Origin: Otis tarda | Taxonomy: Eukaryota; Chordata; Aves; Otidiformes; Otididae | DNA length: 64,000 nucleotides | NCBI GenBank assembly: GCA_026413225.1 | Contig: CM048555.1 | Location: forward strand, 81,289,785 to 81,353,784 | Reading direction: 5' to 3' | In this document: positions 1 through 13,940 of the stretch, in pieces | Position numbering within the stretch: the first letter of the stretch is position 1 | Layout: the number at the start of each line of letters is the position of its first letter | Made by a program: the position numbers and the translations under genes | Notes under the pieces: model-generated | Seen by the model: only the letters and a program-made list of their open reading frames with translations | Told to the model about the DNA's origin: nothing | Databases searched by the model: none

Positions 1-351
1 CTGTGTGTCCACGGGGAGCGTGGTTCCTTCTCCGAAGAGCGTGCTGCGTAGGAGGATGAGGAGCAGGAGGGAGCTGCCGTGTGCTCAGATGGGTGACAAC
101 TGCCAGCGTCCCGTGGTGGCTCAGTGGTACTGGAGTTGTCATACTCCAGATGTTTGAAAGTAATTGTAGCTGCGTTGAAATTGCGGGGTGTTTGACCCGC
201 GGTTCCCTTGCAGCTGGCCGCATCAGGCAGTGGATCAGAAGAGAAACTTAGAAAGGCGGTTGTGCGTTTCCCTTGTTCTGGGGGTTTTGTCTGTGCCTTT
301 GACTTCTACGTTTTTCTGTTTTCCTTGTTAGACCATTCTTTGACCAAAATG

Positions 352-887
<536 letters not shown>

Positions 888-3800
888 TTACCACGTGAAT
901 ATTTGCTTTTTGGCAGCAGAATTTGTGGTGTGGTCAGGGTAGGACACAAGTAGGGGCAAGAAAAAGCTTGAGGAGATGGAAAAACTTGAAAATTGTAGCA
1001 GGTGAAGGTTGCTCATGTCAGGTTCAGAAACTTTTCCTACATCTGGAATAAAAAATGGCAATAAAGTCTGTCTTGGGTTGCCAGGCGTTAGAGGTGCCCC
1101 TCCAGGATCCTGAAACCCAGGCTAAAATGAAAAACCCGTTCGATTTCTTCTTGAATAGGCTTCCAGGTTCTGCAGACCTGCAGCAGCTCGGATGTCCCTG
1201 GTGCTTGGTTGGACCCCTTTTGCTGTGGGTCGCGGTGAAGGACCTGCTTCGTTTCTGTGTGATCGCTTTGTCCTCAACCCTTGGACCTTGGTGCAGGGTG
1301 GGGTGGGTTTGTTGTAAAGATTAAAGAGCGGCCTTGCAGAGAGTTAAGCTCGCTCTAGAGATTCCCGTACTCAAAATACGCTTTTCAATGCCGTTTCTAA
1401 AAGTTTTATTTATTGGCTGTGAGGTGGAATCTACTGATGTTGGTGTAGCAGGAATGAGGATAATTACCAGGAAACTATTATGTGGCCTTCAGCAAAATTA
1501 CTCTCCCTTCTTGATTGGTTGTGCTGGAGATCTTGGAAGGAGACCTCATTCCTCACCGGAAAGAGAAATTGCAGAGTAAGCGTTTTCCTGTACGGAGGGC
1601 TTGAGTGCTGGTGTGTGCCGGAAGGGTTGGTGTGTGGTAGCTGCCTTGGCTGGACATGACTGGGAGGCCCTTCTGGATCTCTGGTCTGTTGGGTTTTTGT
1701 TCTTCTAGTAAACCATGATGAGTAATTACGCGCTTTGTTCAGCGCATGGCACAGTGCACGCTTATTGCTTCCGTAAGACCACCGCATGGTCTTGACCGAA
1801 AAAGTCATGTTTGACTACATGGGGCTTTGGGAACACTAGAAATATGTAATTTCCAAATCTTTGTGTGTCTGCAGTGTCCCTCAGCTTGTAAACTTTGTAT
1901 GGTTGGCACAATTCATCCTGCCTGGCGCATCTGCCCTGGTTCCTCCACCGCCTTTTCAGAGTGAGGACACCTTCAGCCTCCTCTCGCTGCCTTCTTGGTG
2001 GTGGCAATGTTTCCTCTCTCAGGCTTTGGAAATAAGCTTAGGTTGTCCTGTAGGTGGTGGACCAGGCTCCCGTGTATCTATGAAACCCACCAGCAAGGAG
2101 AGGAGACAATTGGCAATTTTTTTCAGGGCACTGGAGGAGGTATTGGAATAAGTCACTTGGTGTGTCCGGTATCTGGGAAGAGCACCAAGAATGAAAACGT
2201 AGATCCAACTGCAGGGTCTGTTTCAGATGAATATCTGACTTCTTTTAAGGGGTGAGGTCTTGATTTATTTATTGTTTATTACGTTTTCTGCCACTTATTA
2301 CTAAAAACGGTGGTAGAAAAATAATCCCCTTGCCATCTTAGGAGGAGGAATAATATAAGAGAGTTTAGAAATAAAATTGAATAAAAAGTTGGAAGGCCAT
2401 CCAGGACACAAAGAAGGGTTCGTTTCTTTGAAGATGTGGAAAATTACAGTTCAGTTGGAAACCTCGGTAAAAACCAATCGGAAAGGGTTGTTTATCAGAA
2501 GTGCCGACCAAATGTGAACTTCAGGTCAGGTCGCGGAGTTCTGGGTGGTCGCTTCCGAAAAATCGTGCAGTGGGGTTGGTGGTAGAATTGAGTCAGAAGC
2601 ATTGCTTTGGCCTAGTTTTGGTGGGGACTTTGTTTGTATCCGGCAAATACGTGTGAATGCAGATGTCGTTGGTGACGTGTGAAGTATGTTCTCAACGCGT
2701 GCCTGGGACAACTCATCCAGACTTAACATGAAGCAGAAGTGCGTGGTTTGGTGATATCTCGTAAGCTGTAGGTGTGGAAGGAAGGAAAGTGAGCAGGGAA
2801 AATAAAAATGGATTTCTTCTTCACCTGGTGTGTTCTTCCCACCAGGTCTTGAGCTGTCTGAAAACAATGAGCACTTTTTCCAAGGTTGTTGATTGGGTGC
2901 AGTTGTATTTTATGGTTATTCTTTTCTTTAATGCTGGATACAAACTTGTCCAATTCCCATTCACGTTGCTCTGGAATCTCTTGAGGCTGAATAAGAGCTT
3001 TACGTGTGTCTCCTCCTGTTGGGTTTGAACTTGGCGTTGTTACTGCTCCGTCTTCGGAATAATAGCGTCGGATTGCTTAGGTCACGTTCAGCTCATTTTC
3101 CCCTTATTAAAGGGTTCGTTGTGTTGGCTAATCAGCTGCTCGTTTTATTGTGGTAAAGAAAGAACTGGAAAAGTCTTCCTCCTGCAGAGCAGTAGTCTTT
3201 CTGTTACCCAGTGGGGTGGATATTAAGACCTTCTGGTCATGTATGGCTCTGAAACGTCTTCCTTTGGGTCGCTCTTCATCAGTGAGCCTGTTTTCAACCA
3301 GGTGTGGTTATCTCAGCAGCTTTGAAGAACACCAGATAAGTTGATAAGAGCTGCTGAAGGACACAATGAGCTCGTTTTAGAGATAGACCAGAGACAGGGT
3401 GGAAGTCAGAGGTACTAAGAGGAATGCTGCTGGGGGTCCTTCGGAAACACTTCTGGGAAAAAATTACGTGAAATTGATTCCAGTGGACTTTAAGGTGTCC
3501 TAAAAAAATTAGCTTTCTTATAGCCAAAGTCCACGTGGGAAGAGAGGGACTTAGTTTTTTCTCTGACAAATTAAGCTAGAGGAGAACACCTCTGCATGGA
3601 GTGTTATCTTCTAAATCAAAGTTTGAATTGATCTTTTGACCTGTCCTCCCCAGTTGCTGCACCCTGCAGGGAATCGTACAGTTCAGGCAAAGACTGCAAG
3701 CGAGCGAGGCCCCGAGCCTTTGACTGTACCCGTGGCAAGTGTGAATCCTGCTGCACCTGCAGAGCGTCGCTTCATGCCGCGCGACGTTTGCCTGTGTTGA

Positions 3801-4344
3801 GTGTCAGGGTTTTGTACAGGGGTTGTCCTGATGTTCTCGAGTTGTTCATGGTTTTGTTGTCCAAAGGTGCCACCATTTGAACCTTGATCAGGATTAGGGT
3901 GAGGAAACAGGATTTATGACACAAGGCTTGAGGAACTTCATGTCTTTAATTTATCAAAGAGGAGGGTTGAGACCTCTGCTTCTCTGGGTGTCTGTTAGGA
4001 AACACTAACCTTTGGTAAGGTGCAACGGTGAACGTCGAAGCTGGGTAAAGGCACGGGAGTGGAGATAATGAGCTGCTGGAGCAATCTGTCCAGATTTGTG
4101 GTGGACATTGCATCATCCCTGGAAAACCTTTAAAATCAGAACGCTTGTTTTTTTCTAAAAAGCTTTATTTTCCAGTTCAACCACAACTACTGACCTTGAA
4201 GTTGGTGTTAATTAGTGGCCAACTCCTTCTCCGTATTGTTGAAAATGTCAGATTACCTGACTGCTGCCATCTCTTAAAATTTTACATCTGTAGGAATAAG
4301 AGATTCGTACTTAATGTTTTTCTTCTTGTGGCAAAGACCGAATG

Positions 4345-4362
4345 AAAAAAAAAAAAAAAAAA
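4345..4362. repeat. Poly-A tract
   Basis: A run of 18 consecutive A's lies just upstream of the MIR fossil. It could be an unrelated retrotransposed tail or simple-sequence growth. Confidence 0.9.
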
Positions 4363-4404
4363 GGAAGAGTTTAAAGACAAAAGTTGAGCGCAGCTCCAGC
4401 TGCC

Positions 4405-4550
4405 GAGGGTTTTGGTGTTCTGATTTTGACTCTGATAGCGCTCGTTGTGTGGCCTTGGGCAAGTTATTAACCCACGTGTGCCTCAGTTTGCCAATTTGTC
4501 CGACCCGGATGACTTCACTTACCCAATAGGGTGACGAGGTGTTTTCAACA
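4405..4550 (+). mobile_element. MIR SINE fossil
   Basis: The core reads tgtgtggccttgggcaagtt, attaaccc, gtgcctcagttt and, further on, caatagggtgacgagg. These are in the order of the MIR consensus (GTGTGACCTTGGGCAAGTTA..., CTCTGTGCCTCAGTTTCC, CATAGGGTTGTGAGG). MIR is a tRNA-derived CORE-SINE mobilised by L2. Avian copies are very old and diverged, as here. The boundaries are approximate. Confidence 0.75.
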
Positions 4551-6689
4551 TGCCGTTACTGTAAATGTGGAATAATTATGATCTTTTAATGACTATTTTG
4601 TTTATGACAAAGGGGAATATTTGTATTGAGAGTAGATGCCCAGTTTCCAGACCTACTTCATTTAACTCCTGGGAAATGTTTTGACTCTTCAAAAGAGGAT
4701 TTTTCTTGACTTGGGGCCACCGCTGTGGTACTCCGTCCCGCCAAGTTCGATGGTCTTCTGGAGAGAATAAAAAGTGTTTATGGATTTTGATGAAACTTGA
4801 AAGTTCTTGGTTTGTTCAACTTGCTGCGTTATGGGAAAATGGATGAAGGTCTGACTCATGGAGGAGGACTGACCTTAGGAGGAGAGGGCAGCGTTGTACA
4901 CGCCATGATTTGACTTGCTAGGAAAGTATTTTTTTGGTTGTCTCTCCTGTATATTTGTTCCTGTTCAATTATTGCCATTGTCTGGTATCAGATGGTTCCA
5001 TGAAGGGTGAGATGTGGTCTTGGTGCCCTTTTCTGAATTGTCACTCTTTGTTACTATATATGCATGTACCAACGTGATTTTTTCAACCCAAACCAACCAT
5101 TTCCAGGCCAGACAGCCCAGGCTTAAGGGTTGTCTGCTTGTTCTCAGTCCAGAGCGAGGTGCAGCTTGAAGGACATCAGTTTTTCTATAAGAAAAGTTCA
5201 TTTTAAGCAAGAAGATTGACATTTGCATGTAAATGTTCATGAAATCTGAAAGGTCAACAGCCCAAACCCAGACAATGCACCGTGGGCGTTGGTCCCCTCC
5301 AGATGTGTTCACTGAAGGTGGCGAAGCGACTCAGGGTACGATGCTGTTGATTTTCTCATGCCGTAGGCTTTGAAGATCTGGTGTTTCTGCAATCCTGGCT
5401 GAGCGTTTTTCAGTGTTACCTAACACGGCTCTTCAGAGAAATCCCTTCCTTTCCGCTTCTCCCGTTGGGCCCGTGTGCCGTGTTCATCCCATCCTTGTGG
5501 CCCATGCTTTGTGTAATTTGTAGATGGGTGCTAATGGATCTCCGTGGTCGTCATAGAGCTGGGCAACCTATTTTGTCCCATCTACCCCTTCAGCTGTTGT
5601 GGCTCTACTCCAGCCGCTTTCCCAGCCACTTGGGTTGTCCTCTGCTCCCGTCTCTCATGACCGCGTGTCCCTTAGCTTCCACCACTCTCTCGGGTCCCAG
5701 GCAGACACTTCACCTTTCTGTCCTCTCCGAACCTTTCAGTCTTTTCTGAATGTGTCCCCTGACCAGCCCTTCCGGGGTATCAGTTGTGGATTTAATTTCC
5801 TTTAAAATTCCCTTGAAAAGTCTTGGCTTCAGGTGTGCCAATACCTTCATTTGGTGTCACTGCAGGTTTCTGTGCCGCTCACTTCTGTCCTTCATGAATT
5901 TTTGTTCCTGTCTGCTCTCTGTTTTCTGTGCTTTGTTCGTTGTTTCCTCTTTTTTAATGTTTGTTCCCTTCATTTCCTAAGGATTGCAGATACAATCACT
6001 GGAAAATAATTGCCAAGATATTCTTCAGCCTTCTGCTCTCTCCAGCTCTTCAGGTACTTCACACCGCGTGTGTCTGTTCGCTTGATCGCTCTCTTTGATC
6101 CTAACGTGGACCTAATTTCTAGTCCGCCTTTGGCTTTCTTTGAAAACTGGGATTGATTTTGTGGCGCTAACCTGCAAACCCCGGTTCCCTGGCTGAGTAC
6201 TTACAGCTCACTAACCTTCGCTGCGGTGTAAGAAATCAGTCAAGTTCTGCTCCTCCATGGGAAGACTCCAAATTTTCCAGTCTAGTCATCTGCTGGGGTG
6301 TGAAACCAGAATGAGTTTTCACCCACGTGCTTAATTTGGACACCAGAACTCAATCCAGTAGATCAGAAGTCATGACGCATGATTCTGTGACAATATTTCT
6401 GTGCTTGGACGTCTAAATTGCACGATCTGCTGAACCGAAACCGGCTCGCTGTCCCGCCCGCCGTTCCGTTGCATGGCGACGCACGAGGACGAGGGTTTTG
6501 CGTGTCTGTGGGACGATGAGCTCCCTCAGCAGTGCAGGATAAGATACTGTTGAACAATTATTTCCCAGTTCTGTGTTTCCACACAGGGGGAAAAAAAATT
6601 AAAAAACCAACCCTTCCTTTTGCTAGAGGAACAATCCATTGAAGTGTTTTACCCTTAATGTGCTTAAAAAAAGAAATCGCTGATAGACT

Positions 6690-6750
6690 TAGAATCGTAG
6701 AATGGTTTGGGTTGGAAGGGACCTTCAAAGGTCATCCAGTCCAACCCCCC
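6690..6750 (-). mobile_element. CR1 LINE, 3' tail only
   Basis: Only the last 60 or so bases of a CR1 are present: tagaatcgtagaatggtttg, gttggaagggaccttcaaag, gtcatccagtccaac. The next bases (6751 onward) do not match CR1, so this is an extreme 5' truncation. Confidence 0.8.
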
Positions 6751-7060
6751 TCATTGACTGAACTCAATGAGCCATTGATTTCTTCATCTATCAGCTATCT
6801 ACACATCCCAGCACCAGATTTCTGTTTCTCAGCTTCAGCTTTTCTCTTTATTCCATTTGTCATATTCCCTTTTCTTTCTTTTAAAATTTTTTCTGGCCTC
6901 CTTAGCTTCCGCCTGAGCCAGGTTGCCTTTTAACCAGCGCGGCCGCCCGTTTCAGTTGTGGGATTGTGGCTTCTGGAGCATCTAGTTAAAATGTTCTTCA
7001 ACAATTTTCAATTAGTCTTCATGTTTTTCTGATTACCTTCTTTCTCCCAACTGATTTGGG

Positions 7061-7100
7061 ATTATTTTCAGCTTAATGAAATTATTTTCAGCTTGATGAA
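7061..7100. repeat. 20-bp tandem duplication, two units
   Basis: attattttcagcttaatgaa is followed directly by the same 20-mer with one change (attattttcagcttgatgaa). Confidence 0.9.
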
Positions 7101-7642
7101 ATCGGCTCTTTTAAATGGTATTTGTGTGTATGCGTGCATGTGTTGGAAGTGCTATTTTATTCCTAATTTAATTGATTTTTGGGCGCATATAAAAGTGTGA
7201 TCAAGTGATGGTGACTTGCGTTTTAGGTTCCGAAAACCTGGGATAAAACATGGCTGCTGGTTAAAAACTCCTTGCTTTTCCAAATCAGCGGAGAACGCCG
7301 ATTTGGGGATTTGTCGGCGTTCAGCAGACGATGTTTCTGTGGTGAAGGGGCGTTGTCTGCAGCTCTTTGATGTCTGGACAACCTCGGCTCCTGCTGAGCT
7401 TTCCGTGTGGGGTGTTATATCCCGCGTTGTCCGCGTCAGAGCGGCGCGCGTGAGGTCCCCGGTGAGACAGGAGAGAATGGCGTTGCCTCGCGCGCGCTCT
7501 GCGAAGGTCGGTGGAGGAGGCAGGGAAGGGGCAGGATGGGCTCTTGCCGTTCAACCCCAACCCATCGCTGCCTGCAGGGGGAAGGTGGAAATTTTGTACG
7601 AATGAACTGGAAATGTGGACAAACGCTGAAGTTACTGTGGAA

Positions 7643-7838
7643 GAACACTGGAACAGGTTGGTAGAACCCTGACCCAGATTGCCCAGAGAGGTGGTGGATG
7701 CCCCATCCCTGGAAACATTCCAGGCCAGGTTGGCCGGGGCTCTGAGCAACCTGATCTGGTTGGAGATGTCCCTGCTCCTTGCAGGGGGGTTGGACTGGGT
7801 GGGCTTTGAAGGTCCCTCCCAGCCCAAGCCATTCTAAG
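7643..7838 (+). mobile_element. CR1 LINE 3' fragment, GC-rich young group
   Basis: The fragment includes gatgccccatccctggaaac, attccaggccaggttggccg, gggctctgagcaacctgatc and ends at gccattctaag. The left end is odd: aacactggaacaggttg is followed by about 18 unrelated bases before gcccagagaggtgg, as if a small local insertion or two CR1 pieces met there. Confidence 0.9.
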
Positions 7839-9181
7839 ACAAGACAACATAACTGCGAGCTGGTCTGAGTCCACTTAGGGTCACTTGGAGATCTTCCCCA
7901 TTACCTTCACAGCAACATGAAACCAAGCTGGGATAACATTTGTGGTGGAGTGAAGAGGAGAGGGCTGCGATGGTGGAGGTGAGGCAACAAAACCAGACAG
8001 GAGAACCAACATGCAACAGCCGCCCATGGGAGAAGGACCTCAACCTCTCTTCCACCAGCACAACCCCAGTGAGATGTCCTGCACCGAGCCAGCATCTCTC
8101 CAGAGCTGTGCACCACAGAGAACTCTTTGGCTGGATGAAGCCTGCAGCGTTGGGGATGAATTTGGAGGCTCTGGCGGGAGTGCCCGTCCCAGATTACCCC
8201 CCAGCTGACCTTTTCCTGGAGCTGGATGGAAATGATCAGCGCCGCGCATGTGAATGATCAGCAGTTGGGCTCCATCTGCAGCTGGTTAATTGCCCGTTCA
8301 CACAATATGTTGTTAGGGGTCATCTGGTTCCAGTTTCACCATAAACAGAAGGAAATGTTGAGAACATATTTTTCTACATCCAGTTTCACTTGTTGTGGAT
8401 ACTTGAAATAGTTTGCAAGCCACATCTTTTGGTTTTCGAGGAGGGCTCTTGGCTGGAGAGCCCTGCGACCATTTGAGATTTTTAAATTTTTTTTTTTCCC
8501 TTTAAAAATTGCCCTGGAGGTTGCATTGTAGGGACTTTCCTTATGCAAAACATAAAAGTGCTGGGTTTTTTTAAAATTATAACCATATTTTTCATTAAAA
8601 TCAGTTGGAGTCCCAATAAACAATCGACTCCGAAAGTTTTCCCAATGTTTGCTGCAGTGCAGTTTCTATTTTTAATTATTTTTTTTTTTTTAAAAAGTAT
8701 TTTTCTTAAAAACACAGCTTGGCGTATAATTTAAAGACGTGATCTAATAAATTAGAAAAAATGCCCATGTATATCGCTCCTTATTGCGATGTAATTAAAA
8801 CCTCCCGTACCTTTGAAGTGAGAAGACTTCTGCAGCCGCGTGCGACGGTTTCTGCCGTCTGGCTTAGCGTGGGAACTTCTTGTTTTCCGATACCGACGTT
8901 TTTAGACCTTACTCGCAGTTTTATTTCTTGTCTTGTTACCTGGCGCAAGATCTATTTGCTCTCCTAAAAAAACCCAACAGCTGAAAAATAACGAACCTAA
9001 GTTTTGCATCAGAAGCTGTCATACCTTCTTTACGTAAAGACATCTTCGCAAAATATTTAGGGTTGAATGCCAAATATCTGGTGAAAGCTTTCTGGAAATG
9101 GCTGCTGCGTGGGCTCGGCTCGGGGGCTGAGCCAGGAAACCTCCTCCAGCTGGTGTTACCTGTGGGATGTGCACGCTGAAT

Positions 9182-9648
9182 CGAATCATAAGGGTTTGGG
9201 TTGGAAGGGACCTTCAAAGCCCACCCAGCCCAACCCCCCTGCCAGGAGCAGGGACATCTCCAACCACATCAGGTTGCTCAGAGCCCCGGCCAACCTGGCC
9301 TGGAATGTTTCCACGGATGGGGCATCCACCGCCTCTCTGGGCAGCCTGGGACAGTGCTCCACCACCCTCAGGGTAAAAATTTCTTCCTCATGTCCAGTCT
9401 GAATCTGCCTCCCTCTATTTTAAAACCATGACCCCTCGTCCTGTCCCAGCTGGCCCCGCTGAAGAGTCTCTCCCCATCTTTCCTGCAGCCCCCTTTGGGC
9501 ACTGGGAGCCGCTCTCAGGTCTCCCCGGAGCCTCCTCTTCTCCAGGCTGAACAGCCCCAGCTCTCTCAGCCTGGCCTCACAGCAGAGCTGCTCCAGCCCT
9601 CTCAGCATCTGCGTGGCCTCCTCTGGACCCTCTCCAACTGGTCCATGT
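9182..9648 (-). mobile_element. CR1 LINE 3' fragment, GC-rich young group
   Basis: This 467-bp copy is the complement of a CR1 3' end, with the tail at 9182 (gaatcataagggtttggg) and the 5' truncation near 9648 (tctccaactggtccatgtg). The antisense frame still spells [20 protein letters not shown], the ORF2 C-terminal region. It has CACATC at the site that distinguishes two groups of copies in this window. Confidence 0.93.
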
Positions 9649-10561
9649 GTCTGTTCTGCTGAGGACTTGTTTGCTGGAGGTCTGTTGGAGACAGCAGCCG
9701 AGCTGGTGGACTTATTAATTTTTCTTATCTATGGACACCAAAAGCTTTTGCAAAGCTTCTGTCACGTGCATGTTTCACGTGGTTCAAATCATCTTGTGCA
9801 ACCAGGCAAGCAGTTGCTGTGTTTACGGGTTTTTGGCTCGGCGAAGTGGACTGTGCCCAAGCTGAAGGAATTCATGGAGCTGGTGCCTCCCGTTGGAGTT
9901 TCGTTGAGTTCTTCACTACAGAAAATTCCTCTCTTGCTTCCTGCCTCCGAAGACAGGGAAAGAGGGAGAAGTGAATTTGCTGGGGTAGTTTGCGTGTTGC
10001 TCAAAGCCTGTTAGGCTTCTAGTGAGTGGTCCAAGCCGTAAGTGCTGATGGGTAAATCCACGTAACGATTTTGCATTTCAGCTGTTCCAGGGTCATTTCT
10101 GCTGTGGGACCTGTTTGGAAGCGATATGAGTTGTTTGTTTTCCAGGGGCCTCTTGAGCGCTCGGCTGTAGCCCTCAGCAGATGCAGCACCTGCAGATGAG
10201 GATGTGGAGTTTCTACTTGACGTTAACGTGTTTTCCTGTTTCTTGAGGGACATGAACGGCAGAGTGGGATTCTTGGTCAGAGTCCTCGGCTGGGTCCAGC
10301 ATATCTCAACTTAGTTTAGGTCTCTTTGCTTAAGAGTGATGGCTTTAATCTACTTAAGTGTCTGTAATTACCAAACGCTTATTACCCTGGGAATGGGCGA
10401 GGGGCCAGTGTGATAAATTTTGGTTTTCTGCTGAGGACCAAGCACCCTTTGTGACAGGAAATTTCTTGGGTTGGTTCAAATACACAGTGTGTAACTTCCC
10501 ATACCTCTTAACACCCTGTCTTGCTGGTGGCCAGTAGATCTGGAAGAATTTCTGTGGTCTT

Positions 10562-10702
10562 CCCTAGAAACATTCCAGGCCAGGTTGGCCGGGGCTCTGA
10601 GCGACCTGATCTGATTGGAGATGTCCCTGCTCCTGGCAGGGGGGTTGGACTGGGTGGGCTTTGAAGGTCCCTTCCCACCCAAACCGTTCTGTGATTCTGT
10701 GA
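10562..10702 (+). mobile_element. CR1 LINE 3' fragment, short
   Basis: aaacattccaggccaggttg, then gctctgagcgacctgatctg, ending ccgttctgtgattctgtga, which is the CR1 3' tail motif. Confidence 0.92.
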
Positions 10703-12666
10703 TCCCTGGAATCTTCCTCCCTCCTGAGCTAGGCAGAGGATCTCCAGTATTGAGGTGCCACCTGTACCCACTGCTTGGCCAGGCTGAGCTGCCACTGGCT
10801 ATAAACGGGTGGAAGGAGTTTTGCCCTTGTCCTCCCTGTTGAAGGACAATCGCCTTTCGCGGGTGATCCCGCTAAGCAGCGTTATCTTCCTCCCAGCGTG
10901 AGAGGCGCTGAGAATTTTCGCCAGACCTCCCACAAGAATGGCTGTTGTGTCAGAGCCACTGAAATGCCTTTCTTGGTGGGTCACTTCAGAAGATGAATGG
11001 TTTTCTGAAGTTTGCGTGAGCAATAGTTCGGTGACTTCTTACACTCTGGACTGCCTTAACTTCTTTTCCTTTCCTTTTATTGTTTTTTTTTTTTTTTCTC
11101 TAAAGCCTTTCAGTGGGCAATCTTGACAAAGCTAGGAATGAAATCTCTGCTGAAAGCCCTACAGAAGAGCAGAGATCCATTTTGCTAAAAGGGCTTGTGA
11201 GGAACCTGAGATGGCTTTGATGCTGAGATTAGTATCTCTTTCAACACATCTTCGTTACTTGTTGGTGAGTTCTTAATCATGTTTTGCTGGGGGAACTAAA
11301 CAATTTTCTAAGAACATCGTGACGCTCAGTATCCATTTCACATTTTTGCTGTAGAGGATAAGCATCCATCAAGTCAACGAGAAGTTGTCATTGTTTTGTG
11401 GAAAAGGGCAGCAGCATTGTTAAAGCCCAATGGGAACCCTTTGGTCCGAAGAGCCTCCAGGGAAAAATGCAAATTTATACTCCCTTTTAAGACAGACATA
11501 GCCCAGAAGTCCTTCTTAAATCAGAATCTTGAAAGATTATTTTATCTCTGGTAACTCTTTCCAGAAGACCTACAAAGCTAGTACGTGAGCCGCAGCTCGT
11601 CTGTGTCTGGGGTAGCATCTAGAGTCACTTGTTTACGGTGGCTTTGTGGTGGAGCTACAGAGCTGATCTTAAGATGTGGGTACGAGGAACCTTCAGTTGG
11701 TAGGATTGGTCGTTTTGAATGGCAGTTGAGGGAGGGAGGGAGGAGTGAAAAGAGTTTTGTATTGCTATTGAGAAAGCATATTGGTCCCAGATATGGTGGC
11801 TTCAGGATTGTGGGAAAATTGGCTTTCTTTGCGACAGAAACAAGTTGTGGGGAATTGCTTCATCGGTCATCCCATGAACAGTTGGCTTGTGGCATGGGAA
11901 TGATTTTAGTCGTGGACCAGATATAACGACCCCCTCTGCGTTCCTTCTCCAGCTTCAAGATCTTTTCTTAATCCAGTCCCACAGAACTTGTTCATCAAAG
12001 ACTGTCATGGCTTGAGTTCACCAGAGGATGCTGTCCTGGAGAGTCCTTGTATCCCATGAAACTAGTATCCCAGTTTGCCCACAGGCGAGTATCAGTACTG
12101 AAATTTCTCCGTAAGGAGGATCAGGCCATGTTGACCATTGTGTCCTCATAAATAAGTACTTTTTGCAAATCTTCTCCAGGACATGCTGTTCCAGTATCTA
12201 CTTGGACATTAAGTTGACCATCTTTGTGCTGAGACTTCTGGAGTCCTGGGATAAACAGATGGTGCTCGACCGTTCCTCCTGAAGGAGACTGCTCTTGCGT
12301 AGGGGATGTGGACGAGTTGCCTGTCTTCTTTACTCAGCATCGCTTAGGTCTTTCCCAACTTTTTTCATCTTCCAGTACAAAATTCTCTTGTGACGTTCAC
12401 AGACCTTGCATCGTAGACCTCAGCTCGGCTTGTCCATCCCCTCCGTCTCTTTCGAAGTAGCGCAGTTCATCTCGGACCAGGCAGTAGCGCTGGTCGGCGA
12501 AACATGCTTTCAGTTGGGCTGTGGCCGTTCCCCTCGAGCGGAGTTCTTTGATAACTTCCCACAGTAGCACCTCGAACGCGTGAGGGCTCTCGTTTTTCCT
12601 TCTGTCTAGCACGCTGGGATAGAGATTTCCTCCCCCGGTTAGGAGAGCAGCCGGCTTCCTTTTGAC

Positions 12667-12688
12667 GCGTTGCGTTGCGTTGCGTTGC
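12667..12688. repeat. (GCGTT)4 pentanucleotide microsatellite
   Basis: Four perfect GCGTT units followed by GC. Confidence 0.9.
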
Positions 12689-13788
12689 AGCATCTCTCAA
12701 GGTTATTTTTAAAACCTCGTTTTACTGCGGCTCTTGGCCGGCGGGAGGTGATTGCCAGCTCCAAGCTGCGACCGAGGGGCGGAAGTCCTGCCTGGTGTCT
12801 GCTGAGTCCCAGTGGCTGCTTGGAAGAAGGCTTAGCATGGGCCTTCCGTGTCCTTTGAGAGCGGTGAGGGGACAGAGTCCTCCCACAATCCCTTTCGTCT
12901 GTGCGGTTTGTCGCAGGAGTTTGATCCTCAGTCGTATTTGGTGGGCGGTGTTTACCCTCCCCGAGTACCGGGAGTCGCGTTTTCGCGTAACCGGTCGCGG
13001 ACAGCCAAGACTGGTGCTGCTGAATGGCTGAAGGACATGAACAGGTCTGGGGTGGGTTACGTGCGCAACCTGATTATTTGATCTTCAGCCCCAGCTGTGT
13101 TTTCAGTCCTCTACCAGCTTCAGGTGGGGGTAGGCAGCAGCATGGGTGAGTGGTGGGGTCGCCTGCGAGGTGGGCTGATCCTGGGACGCATGTGTTTGTG
13201 CGTTGTGTTACCTTCATTGATCTTGTTGATGCGTCTGGCCGTTGGTTGTGTGTGCAAAACGGGGAATTGCATTCGAACTTCAGAAACTTCATCTGGTCCT
13301 ATCAAAACTTTGACCTTCTTCTTTGGAATCTTCTTCTTCATCTTCTTCGGAATTGTTTGGCTTTTCCAGTTGCAAATGGATTGGCCTGGTTTATTTTTCA
13401 CATTAATGAGCGGCAGGAACGTTGTGGTGGTGTCTGTGTGTAGGATATCGGCCTCTTATCCTATGCGCAGGGTGTTTCTCCTCTCGGCTCGTCAGAATAA
13501 TGCGTGACTCGGCCGTGAAGATCCTCCTGCAAAGCGGGTGAGCTGCAAGGCTCTCCTTACAAAGGGTAGCTCTCCATGAAATTGAATATGTAAAATCCTT
13601 TTCTGAAGAAATTTTGGGTGACTGCCTCAAACGCTCAAAGTAATCGTTAGGAAGAAGGGCCTGCTTTCAGTTGTTCTAGGTAAAGGTTTCTTTGTTAGGA
13701 TTTTGAGAAAGCTTTTCTTCTTCTGATGTGAGTCTGTCTCTAGGGAATAGGTCGGTGGGTGGGTTCCTGCAACCACAGAAGGTATTTA

Positions 13789-13940
13789 GATGCCCCATCC
13801 CTGGAAACATTCCAGGCCAGGTTGGCTGGGGCTCTGAGCAACCTGATCTGGTTGGGGATGTCCCTGCTCCTGGCAGGGGGTTGGGCTGGGTGGGCTTTGA
13901 AGATCCCTTCCCACCCAAACCATGCTGTGATTCTATGATA
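13789..13940 (+). mobile_element. CR1 LINE 3' fragment, short
   Basis: gatgccccatccctggaaac through gggctctgagcaacctgatc to ccatgctgtgattctatga, the canonical 3' tail. The 5' truncation is at about 13789. Confidence 0.92.

Noticed and set aside
5381-5980. Hydrophobic, Leu/Phe-rich open frames
   Set aside because: A result of a pyrimidine-rich stretch. There are no splice sites or homology to support a membrane protein gene.
7321-7827. 168-aa minus-strand open frame
   Set aside because: It overlaps the CR1 tail at 7643-7838, and the remainder has no protein-like signal.
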